49,804 bases of DNA from Nocardioides jensenii JCM 1364 = NBRC 14755 (lineage in GTDB: Bacteria; Actinomycetota; Actinomycetes; Propionibacteriales; Nocardioidaceae): positions 1-49,804 of the forward strand of contig NZ_BCRJ01000036.1 in NCBI RefSeq assembly GCF_001552535.1, written 5' to 3'. How positions within the stretch are numbered: the stretch's first letter is position 1; the number at the start of each line of letters is the position of its first letter. Made by a program: the position numbers and the translations under genes. Of this stretch, positions 49,760-49,804 are shown one piece after another. The notes below the pieces were generated by a model. That model worked only from the letters and a program-made list of their open reading frames with translations. It did no database searches and was not told where the DNA came from.

Positions 49760-49804
49760 CCTGTCGTGAGTTCGGGCCGACCTGTCGTGAGTTCGGGCCG
49801 ACCC
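49758..49804. repeat. 21-bp tandem repeat array (second locus, cut by window end)
   Basis: GACCTGTCGTGAGTTC at 49758 and 49779, spaced by GGGCC, with a third copy starting GACCC at 49800. The core is the reverse complement of the array at 24949, with the same 21-base period but a different spacer. The first copy starts inside the MarR stop codon. Confidence 0.95.

Noticed and set aside
1..49804. tRNA, rRNA or IS elements
   Set aside because: No cloverleaf arms with a conserved GTTC-type loop, no rRNA sequence, and no transposase motifs or terminal inverted repeats were recognised by eye.

Overview
The window (49.8 kb, about 70% G+C with strongly G/C-ending codons, frequent GTG starts and ATGA/GTGA gene overlaps) looks like chromosome of a high-GC actinobacterium. 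A DUF222-HNH gene, an egtB-egtD pair, HxlR/TetR/MarR regulators, DUF4235, DUF5709 and a clade-2 catalase fit Nocardioides or a close relative (Nocardioidaceae). The genus is inferred from gene content only. I found no rRNA, tRNA, CRISPR array or insertion sequence.

1-3.6 kb: an accessory segment with lower G+C and looser codon use. It carries the end of a T5orf172-type (divergent GIY-YIG) protein, a MazG-like pyrophosphohydrolase overlapping a GIY-YIG + DUF2075 helicase, and three small unknown genes. This is the best candidate for an uncharacterised defence module. 3.6-8.6 kb: a frameshifted ADP-ribosylglycohydrolase, a DHFR-like reductase, egtB-egtD (ergothioneine) and a FitA/VapC toxin-antitoxin pair.

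8.6-14.4 kb: a run of DNA-handling genes. A DUF222-HNH endonuclease sits behind an SOS-box-like promoter and a potentially structured leader. It is followed by an HNH/Excalibur lipoprotein, a ComEA-like HhH membrane protein, a degenerate alpha/beta hydrolase and a DUF429-RusA fusion. 14.4-30.9 kb: envelope, lipid and transport genes. These are a GH16-like secreted protein, three members of an unknown membrane-anchored family, two PAP2 proteins in opposite orientation, a GDPD, an LPG-synthase-like protein, a lysG-lysE pair with a phased operator, two thioesterases beside HxlR, and a TetR/dienelactone hydrolase/cupin locus with a perfect operator.

30.9-42.8 kb: a stress- and redox-flavoured block. 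It holds DUF5709, YtxH-like, YihY, a large catalase coupled to a helical protein, a cysteine hydrolase, a heme-oxygenase-like diiron protein coupled to a CDGSH protein, an epimerase coupled to DUF4235, and a zinc dehydrogenase. Several leaders carry GNNT-N14/15-GGGTAC, resembling SigB/SigF-type promoters. 42.8-49.8 kb: decayed gene remnants, two divergent MarR-transporter pairs with palindromic operators, a methyltransferase, ctlX and two unknown proteins.

Two arrays of the same 21-bp-period repeat (core GAACTCACGACAGGTC) lie at 24.95 kb and at the window end, both downstream of genes and in the same relative orientation.
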